Source: Siphonodentalium dalli
Taxonomy: Eukaryota > Mollusca > Scaphopoda > Gadilida > Siphonodentaliidae
Assembly: GCA_032622095.1 (NCBI GenBank)
Contig: CP136066.1
Location: 8,147,784 to 8,211,783 of the forward strand
Reading direction: 5' to 3'
Length of the DNA: 64,000 nt
The translations under genes and the position numbers were made by a program. Below, piece by piece: positions 37,432-50,073 of this stretch; within the stretch, counting starts at the first letter, position 1, and each line of letters begins with the position of its first letter. The notes below the pieces were generated by a model. That model was given only the letters and a program-made list of their open reading frames with translations. It was not told the DNA's origin and searched no databases.

Positions 37432-39265
37432 CTTTGTTGATGTGTTTGCATGGCAAACATACCTGTAAAACCATACAGCCTTATTGAACATACATATAAA
37501 ACCACATAACCTTATTGAATATACCTGTAAAACCATACAATCTTATTGCGAGTGGCCACAAGATTGAACGGTACTATTTACTCATAAACGGATTCTGCGA
37601 AAAGGCTTTTGGACCGTCCGAAACAGATACAACGACTGTATAAACTATTAACTATTCGTTATTCATATCAGTAGTAGTTCATTGTGCGAACGGTGTCCAT
37701 TATATTTTCGTTGTAAATAAAATCTCGGCGCTCTTCTATACAGCTCTTCTGTGGAAAGAAATTTTAGATTGGGGCGAAAGGTAGATATATCGATGAATAT
37801 GCCACATAGAGGGGGCTTGTGTTTGTGTCTAACTAAAGGCCGATTTTCGCGCCAGAAAAGTTTATTAACCCCGCCACCGGACACCAGAAGTTTCATAAAA
37901 TTGTCAAAACCAAGGCTGCGAAACAGCTGTGAATTGTATTTGTACAGCGACAAAGCTGTGTACACACAACATTGGTATATTTAACTTAAGATTAGCATCT
38001 ATTGCACCACATCATGTATTCATTCGACAGAAGGAATTATTTTTTGTACATATAGAGACCGATTAACCCTCACATGCGAAGATGCTACGAAGCATAGAAA
38101 AAAACTACGTCCCATATCAATATTTAGAATTTAAATTTATCGATGAATACGATAGCAAGCAATAAGTGTTGCGTGTCAAATTACGCATTTGTCATTCTGT
38201 ACTGAGTCCATCCCATATCCATATTGTCATGTCCCCACACGACTTATGATTATACTTTGACAACGTTTTACAAGGCTAACGATCGATAGGTTTTACCAAT
38301 GTGAAAACAAATCCACACTTAACACCACAATGACACAGCAGCCACTCGCTATAACGCTATAACGTCAAACCGATTGTGGTCCTCCAACAAGAGAGAAAAT
38401 CACGCCAAATGTTGCTAATAGTTTAGTTATATTGAGCCCATTAAGGAGAAATGAAATCAATGATCCATTAGATGCAAGTGGTGAAATCATAGCACGCACG
38501 CATTAACACATTTCGTGGCTTTCTACCGCACGAGCATTTCTTTCACTATTCCTCATCCTCAGGTGAAAGACGGAAAGGCTTTATAATCCTTTTATGTTAG
38601 CTATCCGTATCAGGTGTGTCACGTGGCCAGACACCCACCTACCTATAGGGTTAAATCTATAACACTTTTATTGAAGGAATGAAATCAATGGTCCATTAGT
38701 GAAACAAGCGATGGTGGGCCTGCATCACTCATTCACACCTTTATACCATAGTTGTGTGTGTATCTATGTGCCACTCTGTCAACATACTCACAATGAAACA
38801 TATCTCATTGTGTAGTAAACCTGACCGAATGTGACAGGTTGTTGACAATACTGCACCGTTTCCTAGACACAGTAAGGCTGAACAATTCAACTGAAACGCC
38901 CACATATTGCCGAACCACACCTGACCAGACGAGAAAAATCTCAGAAAATCTACAAGAGTCGTTACAACAGCTACATTACCAGGAATAGTTCATTCTGTGA
39001 ATACCACAACCTGAAATAATTTGGCGGACTTATTTGTAACGGAAACTCTCCATTTAAGTCATATTTAAGTCATATTTCAACGATAGCTGCAGGATTAAAC
39101 CAACCAGATTTCACTTTGACTTTAACGAATGCACACACAGTGTATATCCGTTGAGCTCAAGAAGAAAATATAGGTAATTGGAATCTTAAATCGTGATATA
39201 AGCTGAATAATTATAGGTGCATTATATATTAAGGTATACTATTTTGTGACAGGCGAGATTTCGGG
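37432..39265. other. Noncoding tract upstream of the PAN-like exon
   Basis: Contains a partial direct repeat GAAATCAATG(A/G)TCCATTAG at 38451 and 38683. Any promoter for the exon at 39266 would lie here; I see no clear TATA box. Confidence 0.4.
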
Positions 39266-39556
39266 ATGTCGCATTATTCACGCGCTTGCATGATTGTTGC
39301 TGCAACATTACTTGTCGCATGTTGTTGTTGTGGAATACATTTAGGATATCTAATCCGGATGGATGCTCTCCCCTGTGACAATATAATTGTGTTAAAGATG
39401 GCAACTTCAAACCTGCTTCGATGTGAAAACCTATGCATCCGACACCAGGGCTGCTCTAACCATGTGTTCGATGCCAAGGATCGGATATGCTACCTAATCG
39501 GAGAAGGATATCATGGGAATGGCGATCCGAAGTCGACCCTGTACCAACATGAGCAG
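39266..39556 (+). CDS. Probable first exon: signal/anchor plus PAN/Apple-like domain
   Basis: It encodes about 97 residues. Residues 8-30 form a hydrophobic stretch (ACMIVAATLLVACCCCGIHL) that would act as a signal peptide or a membrane anchor. Next comes a short cysteine module with LLRCENLCIRHQGCSNHVFD and ICYLIGEG, matching the C-x3-C-x5-C pattern and the following C of PAN/Apple-type domains. In invertebrates these often sit at the N terminus of secreted lectins. A donor CAG/GTAATA ends the exon at 39556. The ATG is the first after a possible acceptor (TTTTGTGACAG), so an upstream noncoding exon may exist. No downstream exon is recognisable in the window. The domain call is by cysteine pattern only. 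Confidence 0.6.
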
Positions 39557-39672
39557 GTAATAATTAGGAATCCACTATGTATTTAATTTAATTGGGAATG
39601 GCGATCCAAAGTCGGCCCTGCACCAAGCATGAGCAGGTAATAATTAGGAATCCACCATGTATTTAATTTAAT
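39515..39672 (+). repeat. 79-bp tandem duplication of exon end and splice donor
   Basis: GGGAATGGCGATCCGAAGTC at 39515 restarts at 39594 (GGGAATGGCGATCCAAAGTC). Each copy carries GAGCAGGTAATAATTAGGAA, so there are two equivalent donor sites, at 39556/39557 and about 39636. The second copy has point changes and a one-base insertion. Confidence 0.92.
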
Positions 39673-39689
39673 TGGGAATTACCACCAAA

Positions 39690-41960
39690 CTTATATATAA
39701 TAATCTCCATGATATCAGTCCAATGGTGTGGCCTAAAGCTGTCAAAAGTGGCGTCCTTTGCCGATTTCCACAAATTTGATATATAGTCTTGTCCCCACAT
39801 TCGGTTGTAACAAGCAATCTGATTGGCTATAACGCCACGTTTAAATCACCATGTCCCCCGTCACCCTTGAAAGCGGGGTATAAGAGAACGTGTGCCAAAC
39901 ATCGGGGGTATATGAGCACGTGAAACATCGGGGGTATATGAATGACCCTTGAACTGGCAGTTTCCACCAATCGTGACGTTGCTCTCGCACGCCGAATTTG
40001 ACGTCACCTGACGCCTGATCCTTAGGTCATCTATTGAATTATTCTTATTGGTGTGAATTAATCGGAAAAAACTATGAAAAACACACTTAAATTAAGGAAA
40101 CATGGTTATTGTTGTGGGGACAAAATCGTTATCTCCGGTAACATCATGGGGTACATGGAGATTTGATACCTGGATGTCTCTTTTTGAAAATCGACACCCA
40201 GGTATTAAATCTCCATGTACCCCCGATGTTGCCAAAGATAACTAATAATATTCATTATTGTGCGGTCCATTGACGTGGTTTAAATATGTCGAACATGGCG
40301 TCGCTTGATGCAGGGATAGGGAGGGGATGATCACAACAACTAATACAATATATATTGAGCGCTAATTTCCACCAAATTCATACACGTTCTTTTCCAATCA
40401 TGCGAGGACTCAAATAGTGTGGGTTCAGGCGGCACATTTGGTACCTATATTTGCGAATGTCTGTTCTATAGAACTTCACTAGGGGCCATACAGATGGCAC
40501 CAAATGGGTCTAACATTTTATGAGGAAGATAATGGTGTGGTTTAAAATTTTCTCTAAAGTGACACTGTTGGTGCTATGGGGCAGAAAAGGGAGGGGGCAG
40601 CAAAATGTAATATATTTGTCGCTGATTTCCACCAAACCAAAATACATAATCATCATTATGATATGGTGTCGTAAGGGGCACCAAAATTTATTTTGAAAAA
40701 TAATCTACTTTAACGCCGATTTCCACCAAATTTATACATATTCTTCTCCATGATACGAGGAATCGAACCGTGTGATTTAAAGACGCCACATTGATGCTGT
40801 TTTCGATGAGAGATGGGGACACTATATTTGATAAGAATTTGTTTGGTTGACTATAACCACAAACGTATACATAATCATCACCATAATATCAGGTGTCTAA
40901 TGGACGTGCTTTAGATATGTCAAAATGGCGCCGTTCGATTCATAAATGGGGAGAGGAGGGGGCCAAGCTTATACAAATATATTTAGGACTAATTTCAACC
41001 AAATGCAAACACGTTCTTCTCCAGTGGTACGAGAAATCAAATCACGTGGATTACAGACGCCACATTGGATACATTTAGGTTAGGGAGGGAGAATGGAGGG
41101 GCCCTAACACTGATAAGAATGTTTTAGTCGCCGATATCCACCAAAGTTAAATATAGTAATCGTCAAACATCGTTCTAAGAAAGTTTTGGCGTTCAAATTT
41201 CACAACCTCGAGAAATGGTGACCGAATTAAGTCACTTGAACAATAATATCTTCTCAATTGTATATTTATATGGGGATGGAATCAGACCATCAATTCCAAC
41301 CAAGTCGAATGTACGATTTAAAAACTGATGATGTCTTGAGTGCTTTGATCAATACATTAATCAGGGCCCGCCCCAAATCGCAAATTAACGGTTATCGGGA
41401 TTTGAGCAAGCACTGCCATCGGTGGACGGCTTAAAGTGTCATGCACCTTACTAACCGAATGAGAAGAACATTCGTACATGTAATTGTCAATGAACACACA
41501 CTGCCGAGCAAACGCCATGCGGTTTCGCCTATTACGATCTTTGTGCGGCATAAAGTTCAGTACAAATGAGTTATTTGTATTGTCTGTGTGGCGTTTGTCT
41601 TGGTTAGGGCATTGTGGGGTGAGGCTGTGAGTATCATAACTTATACATACTAATCTCTATGATATGGCGTCGTTCGAGTCAGGGGTGCACAGATGGGTAG
41701 GAGCAAGATCATACACGTTCTTCTCTAATGATCGAGGAATCAAAGGCTATTGACGACACATTTGGTGTATTTAGGTCAGGGATGGAGAGTGGAGGGGCCC
41801 TAACACTGATAATAATGTTTTAGTCGCCGATATCCACCAAAGTGATATTTAGTCACCTCCATAATTCGTTCGAAGCAATTTTGGCTTTCAAATTTTACAA
41901 CCTCGAAAAATTGTGACTGAATTAAGTCACTTGAAAAAGTATATCTTCTCAATTGTAAAA
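39690..41960. repeat. Degenerate long-unit repeat region
   Basis: Recurrent text: CGCCGAT(T/A)TCCACCAAA, then ATACA, TCTCCATGATA(C/T), GAGGAATCAAA, GGCGGCACATT. The best pair is 41040-41285 and 41745-41975, offset about 702 bp, sharing GGAGGGGCCCTAACACTGAT and GAATTAAGTCACTTGAA. It is an old array with unit lengths of roughly 170-350 bp. Confidence 0.75.
40128..40242. mobile_element. 115-bp hairpin
   Basis: GTTATCTCCGGTAACATCAT, GGGGTACATGGAGATTTGATACC pairs with GGTATTAAATCTCCATGTAC, CCCCGATGTTGCCAAAGATAAC. Confidence 0.85.
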
Positions 41961-41975
41961 TGAGTATGGGGACGG

Positions 41976-43150
41976 TAATCAGGGCATTCGTATAATGAGC
42001 TGACAAGAACAGATACATGGAAGAAAGTATTGCGCGTTTATTTATCATTCTATTTAAGGAATACATATATTCTTGCAAAATGAGGGACCTTGAACTGTAA
42101 AATGATGACATGTTAGAATGGCTCATGTACTGTGTCAAAATTGAGTCTTTCCCGTTCAAGATATTTCCCACAAAAAAAATATAATTTGCCAAAAGAGATG
42201 GAAATGTATAGAAGGCCAGTTCAAAAATAGTGGTCACAGTGTGCACTCGGTAGCACAGTCAGTAACAATCAGTAGCACATGAATTTTCATGATTCTCCAA
42301 TACTGGCATCTGACAAGGGTACATCTGCCCGATACATATAATGTTTTTCAATGTTTTGAACAGACGCATAGCCTTACATAAATAACTTAAAATATCGCTC
42401 TGTGTCGGGCACATGTAGCTGATGTATTGCAGCATTTATTATGTACTGAGAGTATAGTACAGTACAGCCAATACAGCCACACGAACAGAGGCGCACCTGG
42501 ACATTTCTTTAACACATCTGAATCCTCATGGATATATGATAATCAGGTGTCCTCAAACACTAAGCCTAACCAACTAGATTGATTTATATATCTCTATGTA
42601 AATCCTAGTTGTGGTTATTTTGAACTAATGTTCATGTCTTGATCCCACTAACAATTATTTAAAGCAAAAACAAAAACAGAACAAATGGTATACTGAACGC
42701 AAATCATAGCTGTGTTCTTAGTTTAGATAATTTTAGTTATAATATTTCCTGTCAAACTGTCCATCGACCTACATGAAACAATGTATTTGTTAAACCATTT
42801 GTTTCATAATTTGAACATATCTCTCATAGTGTGAAGGTAAAGAGTTGTTGTTATAATAGCATACATTGGTTATAAGGGATAATGAATTTTTTCCTTATAA
42901 AAATAGTTTGAAAAATCACGAATTCTTAACCTGGGCAACGCAGGATAGCCATGCTAGTATGTTTATTTAACTGGTATTAGTACAAATTATTATCTGGGTA
43001 GTTGTAGTGGCCTTTGTATTATACATAGCCGGTATTGATATAACTTATTAACTGGGTAGTGGCCTTTACATGTACACAGATTCGGTACTGGAAAATTTAT
43101 TAACTGGACAGCTTCCTTTACATGTATACATATCCGGTAGTTGGTATATA
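41976..43150. other. Noncoding tract
   Basis: No gene seen. 42950-43150 has three diverged copies of a unit with CTGGGTAGT(T)GTGGCCTTT / TATACATA.CCGGTA. Confidence 0.45.
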
Positions 43151-43277
43151 GAGGATCTACAATGAGTCCCCAGTTTATATTGGAATTTACAAAACGAGTC
43201 CAGTAAATTAGGTCCAGACCTAATTTACTGGACGAGTTTTGTAAATTCCGCTATAAACTTGGGACGAGTTGTAGATT
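43151..43277. mobile_element. 127-bp near-perfect hairpin
   Basis: GGATCTACAATGAGTCCCCA, GTTTATA, then TTTACAAAACGAGTCCAGTA/AATTAGGTC faces GACCTAATTTACTGGACGAG/TTTTGTAAA, then TATAAACTTGGGACGAGTTG/TAGATTC. Arms are about 60 bp with a few mismatches. Confidence 0.9.
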
Positions 43278-45427
43278 CTATTTATTACATGACCCAAAAC
43301 CTTGATAGAACATACTTAAATCAACAAATGGGACGCGAAATAACACCAACTTCTATACGGGATGCATGCGATGACGTTTCACACAACTCTGAGTTGTTTG
43401 CCCGCGCCAAGAAATAGTCCCAGATAAATAAAGACTCTTTGGCGTATTTAATGGCGTATATTTAATGACATAACTTTTCGAACTCTTCATTACTTGCGCC
43501 AGTCCATGCTGGACGCAAGTAATGTTTTCGATCCGGATCTTTGTCTGTTTATTTGTCCTTCCGCGAATATGTTACGTCATACCGGAAGTACATACTGTAA
43601 ATAATGCACACGCTAATATGAGATGATTGCATCAATTGTAATTTAAATCCACATATATTCTTAATTTGCATCGTTATCTGGTTTTATTTTGATAATAAAT
43701 CGTTCATAAATGAACAAATTTGAATGATTTCTTCCTGGAAACCAATCAAGACGCCATGACGTCACGACGCACATAAGGACGTCACGAGCTACATGGTCGC
43801 GCAAAACACCAGACATGACTGCGTCGATGTCCAGACAGCTTAGACTCGTATTACACGGACTGGCTAAACCATTCCATCTGCCAACAACTTCGTGTTTTAT
43901 TATTATAAATATATATATATTGCATGGAAACAAAAGTGGGCAATAGTACTACCCATTAGAAGTCTATTTTATGTAACTTGAAACTCGAAGAAATGAGTTA
44001 AGATCAAGTATAAAAAAAAGCGTGCGGAATCGTTTTTTTTTTTTTCGCAGAGACAGTGAGGTGCCAACTGCCAACATATTTCTTGAAAGTTCAAAACATT
44101 TTCGAAAGATCCTGGTGCATATAAATCGTGTCCGGCCAAACAGTCGAGCGCGTGGTTCAATTGAAAAACAATTGCACTGAAAAATGTGAATGTGCACAGA
44201 AACATGGATTATTAAAATGCCTTATTAATTACCTGGGAAAACAAGCTTTCTCATTCTCAACGCAATATATAGGCATTTTGATGGTATGTTCCCGAAGATT
44301 GTAGATCAGTTGCTAATGAGGGAACATTCCCATTGACACAATGTTAATCAAAGACTAGCCAATGGTCGCGTGTGTTTTATTTAATTGTGTCGGTATTTGT
44401 AATTATGTGATTCTCGTCAAACTAGTAATTTAACCCAATAGGTATATAATATAGCATCATCGGCAACCAATCATTTTCACACCCTTTCTATAAATATGTC
44501 GAACAACTCGTACGTATCACTGTCCGCACACACAACTATTTCTGCGATGGGTGAACTGAGATTTGATATCTAGAGTCTTGTTATCGATCTCTCAAACGAG
44601 AGGCCAGCACCCGTGGTTCAAACTGTTGTTGGTAAGACGCCAGAAAACATGCCAAATGTGTGATGGGCGCAAGTATAGGCAGCTCCAGAGAGTGCATTCT
44701 AGTTCATTATAGTTTGTTGAAAAAATATTTGAAGCCATAGTATTTTGAGACGTAGTGTACGGAATGTAAAGAAACCACAAACCGGAAGTCAAAGATCACC
44801 TGGCACTATTTCCTGTTATTAAACGAACGTTTAATATCACAATTTATAGAATGGGTTTATTGAATGGAATAACGGTAGGATCATGTAATACAAATAATTA
44901 TTAACTGTGGCCTTTATACGTGTAGTGACCTTTATATGTATATAGTTTAAGAGCTCGTCTGTGTCAAACTAAATCCCGTTTGGTGATTGGCCAACTGCCA
45001 ATTGGGTCACCCGGTTTACACCCAATAATTCACAGAGTGTCGCACGAACAGGAAGTTGCAAACTGTTGACCTGATCTGATCTAATCGCTAAACGGGGTCA
45101 GCAGAATAAATGGTCGTGCTTTTAAAAGGTTAGCCGAATTTCATCTGAAGCCAGTTATTTATATAGATCACGTTATCGTAGCTTAAAATGTGTAAATCAC
45201 ATATTGGGCTGAATTAATGTGCAACGTCTCAAATTCGCGGTAACTTTTGTGAAAATAAAAAAGAATACTCTCATATTTGTTATGGGAATAAATCATCAAA
45301 AAGTTATATAAATATAAGAAATAAATGTAGTGTGGGTGTGTGTTATTGGGGGATAGGGTGCTACTATCTCAGATATAACCGGTATTGATATAGCTTATTA
45401 ACTGGGTAGTGTGCTTCAAATGTATAG
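43278..45427. other. Noncoding tract
   Basis: No gene seen. Includes a small inverted pair around 43486-43522 (ATTACTTGCG / CGCAAGTAAT). Confidence 0.45.
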
Positions 45428-45486
45428 GATAATGACTGAAAACTCTACATTATTTCACTGAAATAATGTAGTTTTCAGCTATTATC
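45428..45486. repeat. 59-bp hairpin
   Basis: GATAATGACTGAAAACTCTA, CATTATTTCA faces TGAAATAATGTAGTTTTCAG, CTATTATC. Confidence 0.88.
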
Positions 45487-45832
45487 TGACTTAAAACGTG
45501 GCCGCGTCTATTTGTTTGATGCGTCGCCTAGCTCGTATTAGAATGGATTAACCTGAAATTGGGTCAAGACACCTGAGTTGTACCATGTGTTGGGCCATAT
45601 CCAATCGCTCATTGACTGCACGGATGGCGTGACATCTTAACCCATTGCCAACTTAATGGACAGGCAGTACCCCATAGCCTTTCCGACCGTTGAATGAACA
45701 CGGCGTACCGACAATGAGCTCCTTCTGCGATATATTTACGAATGTCATCGGGAGTTTTGCCCTAACATTTCTGCATTCGTATTAAATTATTTAGGCGGCA
45801 TATTTCGGATTTGCCTGAGAATTATACATTAA

Positions 45833-45905
45833 ATGGCAAATTGGTGCGAGCGGTATGCATACTCGGAGATTTGGTGATCTCGTAGTTTGAGATCGCGGGT
45901 AATAC
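45833..45905 (+). ncRNA. Possible tRNA-derived SINE head
   Basis: TGGTGCGAGCGG (45842-45853) resembles a tRNA A box and AGTTTGAGATC (45884-45894) resembles a B box, at suitable spacing for a type I or II tRNA. Acceptor-stem pairing is not evident, so a functional tRNA is unlikely. A pol III promoter remnant of a SINE is plausible; chance is not excluded. Confidence 0.25.
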
Positions 45906-46870
45906 TGTAGATCGAAGGACTACATTTACATGTACATTACTATATCATAGTTTAGTTTTTATCGTGAGGGGGTCATACAACATGCCATCCGGGAACGGAA
46001 TTAGATTCGACAAATTTTAACTGTTGAAAATTCAATGAATGATCGTGAAACGACATGCCTGAAATTTGAAGTTATACACGATGCTCTCTCTCTGTATATA
46101 GAGGTATATCCCTAATTTTGTCATACTCTAGCAATCAATAACAGCCATAATATACCTGAAAAACCATTGTCTACAGAGAGCTACATGCGTACATTATCAT
46201 ACATGAAAGTCATATAAAATGAAATCGTCCACAGTACAATAACCGTTCATTGAGTCGGATATTGAACGTACGTTATTAAAATAATGTACGATCTCGACAA
46301 TAACCATCCATTATCCTATAAACTGGACTCGATGAACAAAGGAGTGACATCATAGTCATGTTTTAAGTGTATATACCCGGTATTAGTATAACGTATTTAT
46401 GTGAGTAAGTAACATCTAAAGAAGAATTCAACAATTCATAATTATTTCTCCGATGTATATGAGGGATGATCGGATATGAATAATATGATGTAAACAATCG
46501 AACTGGGCGCGTTCGTTGAATGAACCTTAGTACCAAGTTCTTCATTGCAGCTAATAGTACATTCACAATTTGGAACTGCATTTTATTTTTGGAATGTCCC
46601 ATGCATAGCAAATTGTTTAAATAAACTACAGTAATTTCATCATGAACATTACACGCACCCTACTTCTTATTCAGACGACGAACCGTGCTTCTAAACAATG
46701 CGACAGAGGAAATATCTTATTACCAACACAAAATGGTTCCAGATGCTACAAATACGGTATGTTCACGTTTCTCCTTTTGTTTGTTTGGTTGTATGTTTAG
46801 TTAGTTAGGGTTTTACGGCGTGGTGGGCCAGGTATTTTGACAAAATCTCGATAAATCCACAACCCTACGG
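45906..46870. other. Noncoding tract
   Basis: No gene recognised; a short palindrome GTACGTTATTAAAATAATGTAC lies at 46269-46290. Confidence 0.4.
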
Positions 46871-46875
46871 ATAGA

Positions 46876-46940
46876 ATAATAATAATAATAATAGAGAACA
46901 TTTATATAGCGCTTTTCCCAAAAGGCCCAAAGCGCTCGGC
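46876..46940. repeat. (AAT)n microsatellite plus TTTATATAGCGCTTTTCC motif
   Basis: ATAATAATAATAATAATAG is followed by ACATTTATATAGCGCTTTTC and CCAAAGCGCT. This short GCGCTTT-type dispersed repeat is widespread in marine invertebrate genomes and marks a repeat end. Confidence 0.7.
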
Positions 46941-47165
46941 CACAACACAAGTTCACGCACAAATATGCAATATACAAGTGGGTCACGTAATAAACATAGG
47001 CAGAACTAAGAGGCATCACTGTCAGGGACGACGTTTCCATAGTAGAATTTGAAAAGTTCCTATTTAAGTAATGTTTTAAAGGGATATAGAACACATATTG
47101 AGAAATGCATAACATGTATTTAACATTTTGAAATATGAAACATAGTGATTGTAACTAAGATAGTA

Positions 47166-47310
47166 TTAGGCCATCACGATTATTAATTTCACTTTCAGCT
47201 TAAACCCCACCCATCATTAATATTATTAGGCCATCACGTTTATTTATTTCACTTTCAGCTTAAACCTCACCCATCACTAATATTATTAGGCCATCACACT
47301 TATTAGGCAC
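47166..47310 (+). repeat. 60-bp tandem repeat, 2.4 units
   Basis: TTAGGCCATCACG(A/T)TTATT, ATTTCACTTTCAGCTTAAAC, CCCACCCATCA starts at 47166, 47226 and 47286. Confidence 0.93.
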
Positions 47311-47895
47311 CTGAGAGTTTAGTTGAATTTAACTATTATAGTTGAATACAACACAATAGGACACAATATAGACGCTAGTTCTCTAAACTCTAATTGTTTG
47401 TGATGTATCCAGTCTGGTCAGTAATAGAACAGCATGTGACCAGAATTTGGCAGCATGATTAAATTTGTTTTTTGACAATAACACAAGAAATATGTGGCAA
47501 CCATGATTATTATCATAAAATATAAAATATGTGACTAGCGTTCTAAACGTTGAGTTGTGTGCGTTGTTTGTGAAAAATGTCAGTTATTCAAATGCTCGTT
47601 GGTCGACCATTTTGTAAACAAATAACAAGAAGTCTTCGAAAGTTGATCAGACTCACACCACAGTATATACTCTATTCAAGATGGCGACGGAGGCATAACA
47701 AACTCATTTTCGCTCCCTCAATTTCGGCTTTTTAACGGGACAAATGGTGTAATCAAGAGGCGCTAACAAGTGGAACTTCACGTGTGTAACATCAAGAAAT
47801 ATACGCTCCGATTATATTAATTTCAAATTTGCTTTGCTGCGTTTTTTCACACTGAGAAACGTAGAAACTCCAAACATAAACAATCTCCGATCAAA

Positions 47896-49351
47896 ATGGC
47901 GGGCGTGTTAGAAGACCCACCAAATAAACTTGTCGAGAAACCACAAGAGAACCCTCTCTCAAATATACGTGTCCGTTGATGACCGAATTATCTCACCAAA
48001 TCCACATTCTGTTCAAAATCAAAAAGATCCCAAAGTAGTTGCCTCAATTGCATATCCAGATGGAAGCATCCAGTCTGTATTTCTCATCAATGGCACAAAA
48101 TCGGACTCAGTGATGGAGGTAATTAACTCTGTGGCTGATACCAGCTATGATAGACCTGGATCACAAACTCAATCTGATGTAAATACTAAATCTGAATCTG
48201 ATGTAAATATTCATGCCAACTTCACATCCGGTCTTCCATTCAGCCAATGTTCAAGTTTAAATGCTACACCACAGTGCTGACCGATAGGCACCTCTCCAAG
48301 CTTCACATCCAATTTCCAATCTGTGTCCGAGTCTATGCGATCATTCAGAGCCAAAGAAAGGAACAAACGACGCAGAGAAGCAGCCAACGATGAAGATTCC
48401 CTGGATGATCATATCAACAAGACGACCAAGGACCAAATAGGCATATGCATGAAGCAAGAGTTCCAGACACTTGGACATCAAATCAAAATACTAACCGACA
48501 TGTTCGCCACTATGAACAACACCATAGAAGAAACTGTAAAAACAAGTATAGCTAAGACACAACAAGAAGTAATCATAGTTAAAAGTGGGATGCAGTCCAT
48601 GAAACTAGAAATCGACTCCCTCAAATCTGAAGTGGGTCGACTAAAGGGCGAAATTTAAAAAATTGACTGAATTAACAAAGCAAAACCAAAATTCAAAATC
48701 CCCTACTGAATCAGTTGATAAAGAATGGGTAGAAAACCTGATTGAGCAAAAATTCCAGGAAGCGATGAAACATACTGATGAGGAGGTTGAGAAAGGCGAA
48801 CAATACAGTAGAATAAACTGTCTCATCTTTCATAGTGTTCCAATTCCAGATCACACCTCAAACTCCTTCAATATTGATGCCAAAGGTGTTATTCAGGACA
48901 TCTGTGAAAACTTCCTTAAGGTAAAACTAGATACCCGAGACATTTCCAACGCTCATCCTCTTGGTGCGCATTATACCGTACCAGAAGGTCTTCTAATCCC
49001 AGTTAGGAAAGTTGACACACACAAGCCAGTCAGATGGGCAAAACAACGACCAAGGCCTGTAATATTATAGTCCGCTTTGGAAATTGGTACGCGCGCAAGG
49101 CAGTTTTCGACAACAAAAAAATGCTGAAAGGACAAAGCAAGATATTTGTAACCGAGAATCTTACCAAGGCCAGAAATGACATTGTGAAAGAACTTGCAGC
49201 ATTAAAGAAGGAAAACCATATTGCATCATACTGGACATTTCGTGGTAATATTTTGGCCAAGAAAACTGACACTTCAAGGCCCATCAAAGTAACTTCACTC
49301 AATGAAGTTCGATCCATCAAGAATAAGTTAAAATATCTGATGTACCTATGA
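47896..49351 (+). pseudogene. LINE ORF1 (coiled-coil nucleic-acid-binding protein), disrupted
   Basis: A plausible start is ATG 47896 (MAGVLEDPPNK), followed by a frameshift near 47975. Frames then run 47976-48280, 48300-48658, 48663-49070 and 49034-49351 with stops or shifts between them. The 48430-48658 part is a long heptad-rich coiled coil, with many I/L/M at a/d positions and ending LKSEVGRLKGEI. The last two frames contain an ORF1p-like RNA-binding segment (RINCLIFHSV, then IIVRFGNWYARKAVF, FVTENLTKAR). LINE ORF1 proteins trimerise through the coiled coil and chaperone the RNA. At least four lesions make it a pseudogene. Confidence 0.75.
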
Positions 49352-50073
49352 GCATCTCCCACACCTATGCCCAAAATCTTCAAACAACCCCCATATACAT
49401 GTAAATTTGCACTTTTATCCACAAATCCCCCTAAATTTATTAAGCTGAAAAAACTAAAAATCTACAATACCTAATTTTACAATGCATGTTTTCACTTTGA
49501 ATATTGATCTCTGTTCTCAGCCTATGAAAACAAAACTGGTTAACAAAAACAGTCAACTTAGAACAGACATCCAATCTCCAGAGTGACTGTGCAAACCACA
49601 TAGGGGAGGTCACACTGCCAATTTTTAAATAGCATATATATTCTGATGAGCCACGCTAAGAAATAATAAAGCACTAAAGATGTGCATATGTTCCATAATA
49701 ACATTTAACCTCTCTGAGTAGACGCATATTGGGTCCCATATATATAATTATTGCTGTAAACAAAACAGAAAATTTTAGCCTTTAAAAAACAACAACAAAA
49801 ACAAACAAACATAATTTCAGCCTTAAAACAATGACAAACAAACAAACAAAAACAATTGATTGACTAATTTTCTATGTCCTCGATGTGGTTTGCCATGTTC
49901 ATTAGCATTCGCTGTGGCTGTGTGAACCCCCCCCCCCCCCACATACCATTTCACCAAAACATATTTTCATAGACCCCCACCTCCCACCCCACAACAGCCA
50001 CTTATGGAACATGCTACCACTCCAGCCACCCCGCTTGACGTCAATGTTACTGAATACAGATGAAATCTTTAAA

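Noticed and set aside
3457-39556. FReD exon and PAN-like exon as one gene
   Set aside because: Both are on the plus strand, but the PAN-like signal exon lies 36 kb downstream of the FReD exon, the wrong order for an N-terminal signal exon.
47930-48280. Stand-alone 116-codon gene
   Set aside because: It is one piece of the LINE ORF1 read after a frameshift; it starts at TTG, and upstream coding sequence exists from ATG 47896.
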